From assembly GCF_006539505.1 (NCBI RefSeq), contig NZ_BJND01000019.1, positions 1 to 64,000 on the forward strand: 64,000 nt of DNA. Direction: 5' to 3'. This document shows positions 54,123 to 62,877 of the stretch, piece after piece. Made by a program: the position numbers and the translations under genes. Positions within the stretch are counted from its first letter, which is position 1; every line of letters begins with the position of its first letter. The stretch is from Streptomyces spinoverrucosus (GTDB lineage Bacteria; Actinomycetota; Actinomycetes; Streptomycetales; Streptomycetaceae). The notes under the pieces were generated by a model. The model had not been told where the DNA came from. It worked only from the letters and a program-made list of their open reading frames with translations, and did not search any database.

Positions 54123-54926
54123 ATGCCTCGTACCCTTGCTCTCATCACCGGCGCTTCCTCCGGAATAGGCGCCGCCTACGCCCGCCTCCTCGCCGCCGAC
54201 TGCGACTTCGTCCTGGTGGCCCGCAGGGCCGACCGCCTTTCCGAGCTCGCGGACGAACTCCGGGCGGCCGGCGCCGCCGTGGAGGTCCTGCCCGCGGACC
54301 TCGGGAACCACGACGGCCTCGCCACGGTGACCAAGCGCATCGCCGCCGGGGATGTCCGGCTATTGATCAGCAACGCGGGAGACGGCGGCTACGCTCCCCT
54401 CGCCGACGTCGCCCCGGAGGAGATCGACCGCCTGCTCACACTCAACGGCGTGGCGTCCATCCAACTCGCGCGCGCCGCCCTGCCCGGCATGCTGACCGCA
54501 GGGGAAGGAACCATCGTCACGGTCGCCTCACTGCTGGCCTTCAGCGCCGGGCAGAGCAACCCGCACATGCCGCCCCGCACCATCTACGCCGCCGCCAAGG
54601 CCGCCACCGTCGCCTTCACCCGCACCCTCACCCACGAACTCGCCGACACCCCCGTGCGCACCCAGGCGGTCTGCCCGGGCGTGGTGGCGACGGAGTTCAG
54701 CGGCGGATACGGAAAGAACATCCCCTCCGCCATGACCGCGGAAGGCGTGGCCCGAGCCAGCCTCGCCGGCCTGCGCCTGGGCGAGACGATCTGCGTACCG
54801 GGCCTGGAGGACCAGACCGCCGCACTCGACGCCCTCCTCGCTGCCGAGACTGCCCTGCTCACGGGCGGCAATGTCCCCACCCCCGCCACCCGCTACAGCC
54901 AACCGCACCCACAGCCCACGCGCTGA
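54123..54926 (+). CDS. SDR-family oxidoreductase
   Basis: 267 aa from ATG 54123 (MPRTLALITGASSGIGAAYA); ATG 54096 is an alternative. TGASSGIG cofactor loop, SNAGDGG in place of NNAG, and a YAAAK catalytic pair (IYAAAKAATVAFTRT). The extra segment NPHMPPRT precedes the Tyr. Probably repressed by the divergent MarR. Substrate unknown. Confidence 0.9.
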   Translation: MPRTLALITGASSGIGAAYARLLAADCDFVLVARRADRLSELADELRAAGAAVEVLPADLGNHDGLATVTKRIAAGDVRLLISNAGDGGYAPLADVAPEEIDRLLTLNGVASIQLARAALPGMLTAGEGTIVTVASLLAFSAGQSNPHMPPRTIYAAAKAATVAFTRTLTHELADTPVRTQAVCPGVVATEFSGGYGKNIPSAMTAEGVARASLAGLRLGETICVPGLEDQTAALDALLAAETALLTGGNVPTPATRYSQPHPQPTR

Positions 54927-55114
54927 GGACCGAGCCCGCAGGAGGAATCGCGCACAGCATCGCTGTGACCTGCGTGATCCCTCCCGCCGGCGCCGCCAAG
55001 GCCCATGAACTCTTAGCCCGGTCTTGGCCCGGAAATGCCCCGGAACAGCTGGTCAGAGGTGGGACACCGGTGTGAGATATCGGGACTAAGGCCATGTTTC
55101 GACTTACCGCCGAC
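54927..55114. other. Start of a 750-bp gene-poor stretch
   Basis: From the SDR stop to the hairpins there is no supported gene. The minus strand carries a protein-like frame further on (EVYHQQTKNLLVSYLAEEV near 55170-55230) that I cannot assign. 55190-55678 likewise holds no clear gene; the promoter of the secreted-protein gene at 55679 must lie there. Confidence 0.4.
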
Positions 55115-55185
55115 AAGGGCGCCTGGTGGGCATCTGCCCAGGTCAGGCGCCCTTTTTCTGCGCCTAGAAGAAGCCCAACTTCTTC
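55115..55185 (+). terminator. Two tandem perfect hairpins, first followed by a T-run
   Basis: AAGGGCGCCT (55115-55124) pairs perfectly with AGGCGCCCTT (55145-55154), enclosing a second perfect stem TGGGCA/TGCCCA (55127-55140), and is followed by TTTCT. A second hairpin GAAGAAG-N5-CTTCTTC lies at 55167-55185. The first is an intrinsic-terminator shape on the + strand, 190 bp downstream of the SDR. Confidence 0.65.
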
Positions 55186-55678
55186 GGCGAGGTACGACAC
55201 CAGGAGGTTCTTCGTCTGCTGGTGGTACACCTCTGGAGTTCGCGAACGAGCGACCTGCCCTGTACCGGGCAATGTTCGTCCTGGGCAGGCCGCCGTGAGC
55301 GCACTGAGCTTGGGACGGATGCTGCACCGGGAGCGCCGCTGTGAGCGAGGGCGCGAGCGATGCTGAACAAGTGGCGTGTTGGCTGCTCCCGGCGCCGGTT
55401 CACACGCCGCCCCCGGCGCGGCTGCCTGAGGCAGACCACACCGTGAAAGACCGCCCGGTCGAATTTCACCGCTATGGGGACCGGGTGGTGGGTGATTGTA
55501 TTGATGATCTCCGCGTCGGTGACCTGCGTAAACGATCAAGAGGGAACGCCGCGGCACCTGACTGGGTGACATATTTGGCGATCGTCAGGTTGCGGAACTG
55601 ACGGACTGTCGGTTGCCTCGTGAACGGAACACAGATGCCACGTAGACAGGCCGGACGCTGTTCCGTTGGAGGATTCGC

Positions 55679-56170
55679 ATGCGTTACCCACACATGGGTG
55701 CAGGTATCGGCCTGGCTCTCGGTGCCCTCGGACTGCACATCCCGGTCGCTGCCGCCACTGATGACTCAGATGTGCGTATCGACCCGTGGAATGCCTACCC
55801 GGGTTCCACGGTCACGGTCAGTACAAGGGCCTGCGACCCTGACGCGGACTACGGCAAGGGCTGGTCGAGGGTGGGAGGAGAGTTCCACCTCTTCGAAGGC
55901 GACGAGGAGGGGGTGCTCACCGGCCAGTTCCAGATTCCGGAAGCAACCAGGCCGGGCAGCGACACAGTCACCCTGAAATGCCCGCCACTGACCAAGGTCA
56001 CGGAAACGTACCAGGTCACCGGCCGCCCTCCGAGCGGCTCAGTCAGCGCCGGCTTCGGGCCGGCCGAAGACACAGGTATGGGGCTCGCCCTGGGCGGTGG
56101 GCTGCTCGTCACGGCTGCCGCCGGGGGTGTGGTCTGGATGTGCCGCCGCCCGAAAGACAACCGACCCTGA
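55679..56170 (+). CDS. Secreted, membrane-anchored small protein (sortase neighbour)
   Basis: 163 aa, RBS GGAGGA. Signal peptide at residues 1-26 (ends PVAAAT). The mature part is an Ig-like beta domain of about 90 residues (RIDPWNAYPGSTVTVSTRAC, with Cys pair C52-C100 area). A C-terminal helix (GLALGGGLLVTAAAGGVVWM) is followed by a basic CRRPKDNRP tail, the shape of a wall-sorting or anchor signal, but no LPxTG is visible. Followed by a class F sortase gene, the common Streptomyces pairing. Confidence 0.8.
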   Translation: MRYPHMGAGIGLALGALGLHIPVAAATDDSDVRIDPWNAYPGSTVTVSTRACDPDADYGKGWSRVGGEFHLFEGDEEGVLTGQFQIPEATRPGSDTVTLKCPPLTKVTETYQVTGRPPSGSVSAGFGPAEDTGMGLALGGGLLVTAAAGGVVWMCRRPKDNRP

Positions 56171-56318
56171 CCGTCCGACTCTGCCGGCCGGCCCCGTCCA
56201 CTTCGGCCTGTAACCGGCCCTCGAAACGGAATCGATCCGGTGGCCGCGAGGCCTGCCCATCGCGAGGACCGCACCACCCGCTACAACGCACCTGCCGTGA
56301 AGCAAAGGCTCAACCGCG

Positions 56319-56969
56319 ATGGCACCCAGACACCACACCAGCCCTTCCCGAGATCCGTTCATCCCTGCAGTGCTCCTTCTGGCCTGGGTAATGACGGCAG
56401 GTGCGCTGCTGCCGATCAGCGGAGTGCACGACGAGGAGCCACCGCAGCCATCGGCGGCCCGGGCCTTGTCAACCTCTGCAGACGCCATCCGCCCCACGGT
56501 CCATCCGCTGCCCCCCGCGGATCCGGTCCGGCTCCGGATCGCCGCCATCGGCGTAAACGCGCCGATGGCACGAGTGGGCCTAGATGCGGCAGGGGCGCTA
56601 CGGACTCCACCACGTGGCAAATCCGGCCTGGCCGTCTGGTACGGCGACGGCACGGCTCCCGGCTCGGCAGGAACCGCCATCGCCACCGGGCACGTGGACA
56701 CACCCACCGGGGGCCCCGGCGTCTTCTACAACCTCGGCGCCCTGACCGAGGGCGCCACCATCGAGATCAGCCGGGCGGACCGGCGGACAGCGGTGTTCGC
56801 CGTCCGCGCCGTAGAGCTTTACGACAGGAAGAAGTTTCCCAGCAAGAAGGTGTACGGCAGTTCGGACCGGCCCGAACTCCGGTTGATCACCTGCGGTGGC
56901 GGCTACGCCAAGCGCACCGGCTACCTGAGCAACGTCGTGGTCTACGCGACGCTGACCGCGGTGACGTAG
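56319..56969 (+). CDS. Class F sortase
   Basis: 216 aa. One N-terminal membrane helix (about 13-33), then a sortase barrel: RLRIAAIGVNAPMARVGLD, catalytic His in AIATGHVDTPTGGPGVFYNL, catalytic Cys in LRLITCGGGYAKRTGYL, with the Arg about eight residues later. Class F enzymes in actinobacteria cleave sorting signals of wall proteins. It probably acts on, or is linked with, the small secreted protein upstream. Confidence 0.92.
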   Translation: MAPRHHTSPSRDPFIPAVLLLAWVMTAGALLPISGVHDEEPPQPSAARALSTSADAIRPTVHPLPPADPVRLRIAAIGVNAPMARVGLDAAGALRTPPRGKSGLAVWYGDGTAPGSAGTAIATGHVDTPTGGPGVFYNLGALTEGATIEISRADRRTAVFAVRAVELYDRKKFPSKKVYGSSDRPELRLITCGGGYAKRTGYLSNVVVYATLTAVT

Positions 56970-57154
56970 CCGACCCGAACGGGCGCTGAGCGCTTTCCAG
57001 GGCCTGCGCCCAGCCCGCTTCGACGATTTCATGCAAGGGTCGGTGGTGCCACGGGCGTCACCCTACTGCCGTAAAGGCAGCGGGGATCAACCAGTGGCCA
57101 AGGCAGGACGACCGCAAGCCCGATCGTAAGCCCGACCGCATGCCCCCGTTCACC

Positions 57155-58240
57155 TCATCCGACCACCGCCGCCCGCACGCACAGCACGTCCGGCAGGTGC
57201 CACGCCAACTGCCGCCAGCTGTCGCCGTCGTCGGCCGACACGTACACCTCGCCGTTGCGGTTGCCGAAGTACACGCCCGCCGGGTCCGCGTCGTCCGTGC
57301 ACAGCGCGTCGCGCAACACCGTGCCGTAGTGGTCCTCCTGAGGCAGCCCCGCCGTCAGCGGCTCCCACGACTTGCCCGCGTCCGCCGTCCGGAACACCCG
57401 GCAGCGCCGCTCGGCGGGCACGCGGTCGGAGTCCGCGTTGATGGGGAAGACGTACGCCGTCTCCGCGCGGCGCGGATGGGTCGCGGCGGCGAATCCGAAC
57501 GTGGAGGGCAGGCCCTCACCGATGTCGGTCCAGTTCGCGCCCGCGTCGTCGCTGCGGTACACACCCCAGTGGTTCTGCAGATACAGCCGGTCCGGCGTCG
57601 CCGCGTCCTGCGCGATCTTGTGCACGCACTGGCCGAACTCCGGGTTGGGGTCCGGCAGGAACACCGCGGAGACGCCGGAGTTGGACGGGGTCCAGGCCGC
57701 GCCGCCGTCGGTCGTGCGGAACACACCGGCCGTCGACACCGCGACCGTCACCGCCTGCGGGTCACGCTTGTCGGTGATCACGGTGTGCAGGCCCTCTCCA
57801 CCGCCGCCCGGCTGCCACTGCGAGCGCGTGGGGTGCTCCCACAGCGGACGGACCAGCTCGAACGTCTCCCCTCTGTCCTCCGAGCGGTACAGCGCGGCCG
57901 GTTCCGTGCCCGCGTAGACCACGTCCGGCTCCGCGGCCGCCGGGTGCAACTGCCACACCCGCTCCAGGGAAGCGCCCGTGTCCTTGGGGAACTTCACGGC
58001 CGGCCGAGCCGGTTCGGTCCATGTGCGGCCCAGGTCGTCGGAGTGGAACACCGACGGCCCCCAGTGCGCGCTGTCGCCCCCGGCCAGCAGCCGCGGGGTG
58101 GCGCCGCGGGTGTCGATGGCGACCGAGTACACGGCCTGTGCGTTGAAGTAGGGGCTTTCGTCGAACTCCCAGGCGCCACCGCGCCGGCGCCCGATGAACA
58201 GGCCTTTGCGTGTACCAACGGCGAGCAGTACTTCAGTCAT
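57155..58240 (-). CDS. Sialidase-like / BNR-repeat beta-propeller protein
   Basis: 361 aa. Repeated Asp-box/BNR motifs (SDDLGRTWTEP, SEDRGETFELV, TTDGGAAWTPS, SDDAGANWTDI, TADAGKSWEPL, SADDGDSWRQL) define a VPS10/sialidase-type propeller. There is no signal peptide. Related cytoplasmic proteins are annotated as exo-alpha-sialidases or glycosyl hydrolases, but catalytic residues are not evident. Start MTEVLLAVGTRKGLF. Confidence 0.85.
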   Translation of the reverse strand: MTEVLLAVGTRKGLFIGRRRGGAWEFDESPYFNAQAVYSVAIDTRGATPRLLAGGDSAHWGPSVFHSDDLGRTWTEPARPAVKFPKDTGASLERVWQLHPAAAEPDVVYAGTEPAALYRSEDRGETFELVRPLWEHPTRSQWQPGGGGEGLHTVITDKRDPQAVTVAVSTAGVFRTTDGGAAWTPSNSGVSAVFLPDPNPEFGQCVHKIAQDAATPDRLYLQNHWGVYRSDDAGANWTDIGEGLPSTFGFAAATHPRRAETAYVFPINADSDRVPAERRCRVFRTADAGKSWEPLTAGLPQEDHYGTVLRDALCTDDADPAGVYFGNRNGEVYVSADDGDSWRQLAWHLPDVLCVRAAVVG

Positions 58241-58441
58241 GCCGATCACCTCCGCGACGTCCTTGTCCCAGACATCGGCCAGTCTGCACCCCACCACTGA
58301 CAGTCACCCCATCAAGCGGCTTCACCGCAGGTCAGCGCGGTGTCGTCGGCCAGACGCGGAACGCCGTGAGCATCGACGCGCCGTCCGCCGTATGGAAGGG
58401 CGGTCGGGGATGATCCTGTGCTCACGAGGAGGAAGCCTTCA

Positions 58442-59029
58442 ATGGCGTTACGTGGTCCGAAGGTGTGGCTGTGGCGCTGGCGGCGCAACCCGCTCAAGCG
58501 CCGCTCCGACAGGGTGGAGTGCTGGGTTCTGCTCGGCGCCTGGGTGCTCACCGCGCTGGTCGGGGTGCTCGCCGGTCTGACGGTGAGCCGGGCCGTTGAA
58601 GGGGAGCTGGCCCGGGAGCGCGTCGAGTGGCGCCGGGTCGAGGCACGGCTGACCGAGCCGGTGCCCGGATCGTCCCCCACGAGGTCCGGCGCGGCGAACA
58701 CCGAGCGGGTGTGGGCCGAGGTGCGCTGGTCCGCACCGGACGGCTCCGACCGCACCGGCCAGGCCCGGGTCCGGCCCGGCAGCCCCGCCGGCACGCCGGT
58801 CACCGTCTGGACGGACCGGCGGGGCCGCCTGGTGACCGAGCCCACCACCCCGTCCGAGGCCCGCGTACGAGCCAACCTGATCGGCACCCTCGCGGGTGTC
58901 GACGCGGCCGCCGTACCCCTCGTCGGCGAACGTCTCTTGCGCGGCCGGCTGGAACGCCGGCGCCTGGCCCAGTGGGACGCCGACTGGGCCCGGTTCGACG
59001 CGCTGCGGCGGCGTCGGCAGACGGGCTGA
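58442..59029 (+). CDS. Rv1733c-family membrane protein
   Basis: 195 aa. The basic N-terminus (RWRRNPLKRRSDRVE) leads into a transmembrane helix at about 28-48. An external domain (AEVRWSAPDGSDRTGQARV; GTPVTVWTDRRGRLV) follows, with a weak second hydrophobic segment and a basic tail. This is the layout of actinobacterial Rv1733c-like proteins of unknown function. RBS GAGGAGG. Its stop codon lies at the edge of a 19-bp repeat array. Confidence 0.85.
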   Translation: MALRGPKVWLWRWRRNPLKRRSDRVECWVLLGAWVLTALVGVLAGLTVSRAVEGELARERVEWRRVEARLTEPVPGSSPTRSGAANTERVWAEVRWSAPDGSDRTGQARVRPGSPAGTPVTVWTDRRGRLVTEPTTPSEARVRANLIGTLAGVDAAAVPLVGERLLRGRLERRRLAQWDADWARFDALRRRRQTG

Positions 59030-59207
59030 GCGGCGTCAAAGGGGGCCGAGTGCGTCAGACGGGCTGAGCGGCCTCAGACGAGCCGAGTGGCGTCAGACCG
59101 GCTGAGTGGCGTCAGACGGGCCGAGTGGCGTCAGACGGGCTGAGCGGCGTCAGACGGCCCGAGCGGCCTCAGAGGTGCCGAGCGGCGTCAGACGGCCCGA
59201 GCGGCGG
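59012..59207. repeat. 19-bp tandem repeat array at convergent gene ends
   Basis: The unit GGCGTCAGACGGGCTGAGC-like repeats with an exact 19-bp period: TCAGA anchors fall at 59055, 59074, 59093, 59112, 59131, 59150, 59169 and 59188, with degenerate units before 59055. About ten units. The TGA of the Rv1733c-like gene and the TGA of the acyl-CoA dehydrogenase gene both lie in repeat units. Confidence 0.92.
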
Positions 59208-60876
59208 GCGCGCCCGACGGATCGGACACGGGCAGCGCCCTGTCCAGGATCGCGTCCAGGTCGGCCCCGTCGGGCAACGTCCCGAAGGCGTACCCCCAGT
59301 CGCCCCCCAGCCGCGTCGCGCAGAACGCGTCGGCGACCGCGGGCGGGGCGTGCCGGACCAGCAGCGACCCCTGCAGCGTGAGCGCCATCAGCTCCACCAG
59401 CCGCCGGGCACCCGACGGCGAGCCCTCCGCCAGCCTGCCCTTGAGCCGTTTCACGGCCGCGTCCAGCCGGGCGTCCGCCCCCTGTGCCAGGGCCAGTTCG
59501 GCGAACAGCGCCTCCGCCGTGCCCGGCTCGCGGCTCAACGCCCGCAGCACGTCCAGGGCATTGACGTTTCCTGAGCCCTCCCAGATGGACAGCAGAGGCG
59601 CCTCGCGGTAGTGGCGGGGCATGCCCGAGTCCTCCACGTAGCCATTGCCGCCGAGGCACTCCAGGGCCTCCGCGGTGAAGGCCGGGCCCCGCTTGGTGAC
59701 CCAGTACTTGCCCACGGCGGTGGCGATCCGGCGGAACGCCGCCTCGCCCGTGTCCCCGCGCACCGCCCGGTCGGCCGCCCCCGCCAGCCGCAGGGTGAGC
59801 GTGGTGGCGGCCTCCGACTCCAGCGCCAGATCGGCCAGAACGTTGCGCATCAGCGGCTGGTCCACCAGCCGCGCCCCGAACGCGCTGCGGTACCGCGCGT
59901 GATGCCCCGCCTCGACCAGCGTCTTGCGCATGAGCGTCGCCGAGGCCATCACACAGTCCAGCCGGGTGCAGTTGACCATCTCGATGATCGTCTTGACGCC
60001 CTGCCCCTCGGGGCCGACCAGCCAGGCGACGGTCCCGTCGAACTCCGGCTCGGAAGAGGCGTTCGAACGGTTGCCGAGCTTGTCCTTCAGACGCTGGATG
60101 CGGAAGGCGTTGCGGCTGCCGTCGGGCAGCACACGCGGCACCAGGAAGCAGGACAGCCCATCGGGAGCCTGAGCCAGCACCAGGAACACGTCACACATGG
60201 GCGCCGACGTGAACCACTTGTGCCCGCTCAGGGTGTACACGCCGGGCTCGGCGGTGGGCGTGGCGGTCGTGGTGTTCGTACGGACGTCCGAGCCGCCCTG
60301 CTTCTCGGTCATTCCCATGCCGGCCAGCAGACCGCTCTTCTGTGCCGGAACACCGAGATCCGGGTCGTACGCGCGGCTGGTCAGCAGCGGTTCGTAGACC
60401 TTCGCGAGGTCCGGCTGGCGGCGCAGCGCGGGGACGGCGGCGTACGTCATCGATGTCGGGCAGCCGTGTCCGGCCTCGGTGTGTCCCCACACCAACCCGC
60501 CCGCCGTACGCGCCACATGGGCCCCCGGCCGGTCGTCCGCCCAGGGCGCGCCCGCCAGGCCCTCGGCGACCGCGACCCGCATCAGGTGGTGCCAGCTCGG
60601 GTGGAAGTCGACCTCGTCGACCCGGTTGCCGTACCGGTCGTGGGTGCGCAGCACCGGCTCGTGCCGGTTGGCCAGCTCGCCCCACTCCTGCGCCTCCGCA
60701 CTGCCGGCCCGCAGGCCGAGCCGCCGGACGCCCTCCTCGGCCCACCCGGCACCCTCGCGCCGCAACCCCTCAAGCAGGGCCCGGTCGTCGGACGCGTCGT
60801 ACGGGGCCAGGGGAGGGGGCTGGTTGAAGACGGCATGGGTGGCGCCGCCGGAAGCACCTTCGTGTGTCGAGACCAT
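59188..60876 (-). CDS. AidB-like acyl-CoA dehydrogenase
   Basis: 562 aa, longer than ordinary ACADs and with AidB layout: N-terminal VFNQPPPLAPYDASD, HPSWHHLMRVAVAEGLAG, GMGMTEKQGGSDVRTNTT (FAD/substrate loop), HKWFTSAPMCDVFLVLAQAP, ECLGGNGYVEDSGMPRHYRE and SIWEGSGNVNALDVLRAL. AidB-type flavoproteins are linked to the alkylation response in E. coli. Divergent from the PaaX-like gene. The C-terminal residues are read from repeat DNA. Confidence 0.92.
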   Translation of the reverse strand: MVSTHEGASGGATHAVFNQPPPLAPYDASDDRALLEGLRREGAGWAEEGVRRLGLRAGSAEAQEWGELANRHEPVLRTHDRYGNRVDEVDFHPSWHHLMRVAVAEGLAGAPWADDRPGAHVARTAGGLVWGHTEAGHGCPTSMTYAAVPALRRQPDLAKVYEPLLTSRAYDPDLGVPAQKSGLLAGMGMTEKQGGSDVRTNTTTATPTAEPGVYTLSGHKWFTSAPMCDVFLVLAQAPDGLSCFLVPRVLPDGSRNAFRIQRLKDKLGNRSNASSEPEFDGTVAWLVGPEGQGVKTIIEMVNCTRLDCVMASATLMRKTLVEAGHHARYRSAFGARLVDQPLMRNVLADLALESEAATTLTLRLAGAADRAVRGDTGEAAFRRIATAVGKYWVTKRGPAFTAEALECLGGNGYVEDSGMPRHYREAPLLSIWEGSGNVNALDVLRALSREPGTAEALFAELALAQGADARLDAAVKRLKGRLAEGSPSGARRLVELMALTLQGSLLVRHAPPAVADAFCATRLGGDWGYAFGTLPDGADLDAILDRALPVSDPSGAPAARAV

Positions 60877-60883
60877 GCGGCGA

Positions 60884-60923
60884 GTGTTGCGCTGTCACTA
60901 CGACCGCAGCAATCGTGCAACAC
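60884..60923. promoter_or_regulatory. Inverted repeat between AidB-like and PaaX-like genes
   Basis: GTGTTGC (60884-60890) and GCAACAC (60917-60923) form a perfect 7-bp inverted repeat with 26 bp between arms, in a 76-bp divergent intergenic region. PaaX-type regulators use such spaced or looped arms; binding here is inferred. Confidence 0.5.
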
Positions 60924-60952
60924 GAAATTTCGGCCCCGTACAGTACGTGCCC

Positions 60953-61699
60953 ATGCGCATCGACGAGACCATGCAGACCGGCGAGGCCGCACTGCGCCCG
61001 CTGTCGGCCCGGTCCGTCGTGCTGAGCCTGCTGCTCGGCGCCCACCCGCCCGAGCTGTCGGTGCGGGACCTCGCCCGTGCCGTGGAGCCCTTCGGCGTCG
61101 GCGGCTCCACCCTGCGGGCCGCGCTCAGCCGGATGACGGCCGCCGGGGATCTGCTGCGCACGGACACCGGTTACCGGATCGGTGAGCGGCTGCTGGAGCG
61201 CCGGCGCCGGCAGGACGACGCCCTGCACCCCCGCACGCGCGCGTGGGACGGCGACTGGGAGATGGCCGTGATCACCGCGACCGGTCGCGGGCCCGCCGAA
61301 CGCGCCGACCTGCGCACCCGGCTGACCGCCCTACGGCTCGCCGAGCTCCGCGAGGGCGTCTGGCTCCGCCCCGCCAACCTGCGCCGTTCCCTGCCGGACG
61401 ACCTGACAGCCGTACTCCAGGCCTTCACGGCCCGGCCCGCCCGATCCGCACGCGACCTGGCGGCGGCGCTGTGGCCGCTCGACACCTGGACCGCCACGGC
61501 CCGCGCGCTGCTCGACCACATCGCGCGCGTGGAGAGCCCCGCCGGCCGTCTGACGGCTTACGCGGCCGTCGTACGCCATCTGCTCGCCGACCCCGTGTTG
61601 CCCCCCGAACTCCTGCCCGCCGACTGGCCGGGGGCCGCGCTGCGCACCGCGTACGCCGACTACCAGCGGGAGTTGACGCGAGCGGTGCGCCGGGCATGA
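60953..61699 (+). CDS. PaaX-family transcriptional regulator
   Basis: 248 aa. N-terminal winged helix of the PaaX type (SARSVVLSLLLGAHPPELSV; GGSTLRAALSRMTAAGDLLR). Central domain with WDGDWEMAVITATGRG and a C-terminal domain with the DWPG segment (LLPADWPGAALRTAYADYQR). PaaX senses aryl-CoA esters in other bacteria. Placed divergently from an AidB-like dehydrogenase, it may control that gene. Confidence 0.88.
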   Translation: MRIDETMQTGEAALRPLSARSVVLSLLLGAHPPELSVRDLARAVEPFGVGGSTLRAALSRMTAAGDLLRTDTGYRIGERLLERRRRQDDALHPRTRAWDGDWEMAVITATGRGPAERADLRTRLTALRLAELREGVWLRPANLRRSLPDDLTAVLQAFTARPARSARDLAAALWPLDTWTATARALLDHIARVESPAGRLTAYAAVVRHLLADPVLPPELLPADWPGAALRTAYADYQRELTRAVRRA

Positions 61700-61762
61700 G
61701 GCGGCGGCCGTACGAAGCGCCGCCGGAGACGCTTCGTACGGCCGCCTGCCCGTGGGGGGGGG

Positions 61763-62551
61763 CTAGCGATAGGTGATGTCCGAGCTGCTGTACAGGCAGT
61801 TCGTGCTGTCGGGGCCCGTCCCGACAGCGGTGTTGTTGTTGTACTTCTGGCAGGGGATGACCTTTCGGCTCGCGTCGTTGCGGATCGTGATGTTCCGCAG
61901 GGTCGCCACATCGTTGCGGTTGGTGTTGATGCCGACGATCCGCGCGGTGGTGCCCGTGCCGGTCACCTCGATGGTGTTGAGGTTCACCTTGCGGGTGTAC
62001 TGCGTGGAGCAGTCGCCGCAGGAGCGGTACAGGGTCTTGAACTCCTGCACGGCGAAGTTCGAGATGTTCAGCGTGCCGCCGCCGTTGTGCTGGAAGACCT
62101 TGTCCGCGGCCTTCTTCGCACCGCCGCCGATCACGTGGTACGTCGCGCTGCTGTTGCCCCGGAAGGTGGCGGCGTCCTCGCCGACGTCCTCCCACCAGAC
62201 GTTCTGCAGCGTGCAGCTGCCCTCGCAGTGGATGCCGTCGGCGGCCGGGGCACCGAGGATGACGTTCTTCAGCACCGCGCCGTTGGCGAGCCGGAGGATC
62301 GGGTCCTGCCCCTCGTCCTGGCCGTCACCGCCCAGTTCGCCCGTGCCGTACAGCCGCTTCATCCCGTAGTCCTTGGTGCCGGAGATCGGGATGGTGGAGG
62401 AGACCGCCTGGCTGCCGTTCGGGGTCGGCCACGTAGCGGCGCTCGCCGACTGCGCGCCAGTAGTCATGATCATGCCAACCGACAGCCCGAGGGTGGCCAG
62501 CGCGCCGGTCAGTGCGCGCCTGCGAGCGCGCGGTCGTGTTGCAGAAGACAT
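61763..62551 (-). CDS. Secreted pectate lyase, family PL3
   Basis: 262 aa. Signal peptide of about 38 residues with an RRR n-region and ASAATWP cleavage region. PL3 features: ILRLANGAVLKNVILGAPAA, DGIHCEGSCTLQNVWWEDVG, EDAATFRG, and four cysteines in CGDCSTQYTRKV and the C-terminus. It cleaves polygalacturonate by beta-elimination with Ca2+. Neighbours a PL1 remnant and a CE1 esterase, forming a plant-wall degradation group. Confidence 0.93.
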   Translation of the reverse strand: MSSATRPRARRRALTGALATLGLSVGMIMTTGAQSASAATWPTPNGSQAVSSTIPISGTKDYGMKRLYGTGELGGDGQDEGQDPILRLANGAVLKNVILGAPAADGIHCEGSCTLQNVWWEDVGEDAATFRGNSSATYHVIGGGAKKAADKVFQHNGGGTLNISNFAVQEFKTLYRSCGDCSTQYTRKVNLNTIEVTGTGTTARIVGINTNRNDVATLRNITIRNDASRKVIPCQKYNNNTAVGTGPDSTNCLYSSSDITYR

Positions 62552-62583
62552 GTCCCGGTTCCTTCTCTGGTGTTGTGGGGGTG

Positions 62584-62811
62584 TCAGAGCTTTCCGGCGC
62601 CCGCGCCGACCGTCACCGAGGCGACGACCGACGAGGCGGGTTCCGCCGAGTAGCCGTACGGCGGGGTGGTGAAGGTGCCGACCCGCGAGACCTCGGTCGC
62701 GGCTCCACCGAAGTCGTTGCCGCGCAGGTTGGCGAATCCGTCGACGTCACTGCTGCGGTTCGTGGTGACCGCGAAGGCGTCGTTGTCGCCCGTGTTGCCG
62801 GACGCCGCTGA
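62584..62811 (-). pseudogene. PL1 pectate lyase, C-terminal remnant
   Basis: The frame reads FKSAASGNTGDNDAFAVTTN, then GFANLRGNDFGGAATEVSRV and PPYGYSAEPASSVVASVTV-GAGAGKL, the C-terminal beta-helix end of Streptomyces PL1 lyases. The catalytic helix coils and signal peptide are missing. Upstream sequence (before about 62811) is unrelated. Confidence 0.7.
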
Positions 62812-62877
62812 CTTGAAGGCGGTGAGGGTCGAGACGGCGGAACTTTGCGCGTGTGTACGTGGGGGGCCTGTACGCAT

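Noticed and set aside
59012..59207. Possible CRISPR array
   Set aside because: Units of 19 bp are contiguous with no spacers and no cas genes nearby.
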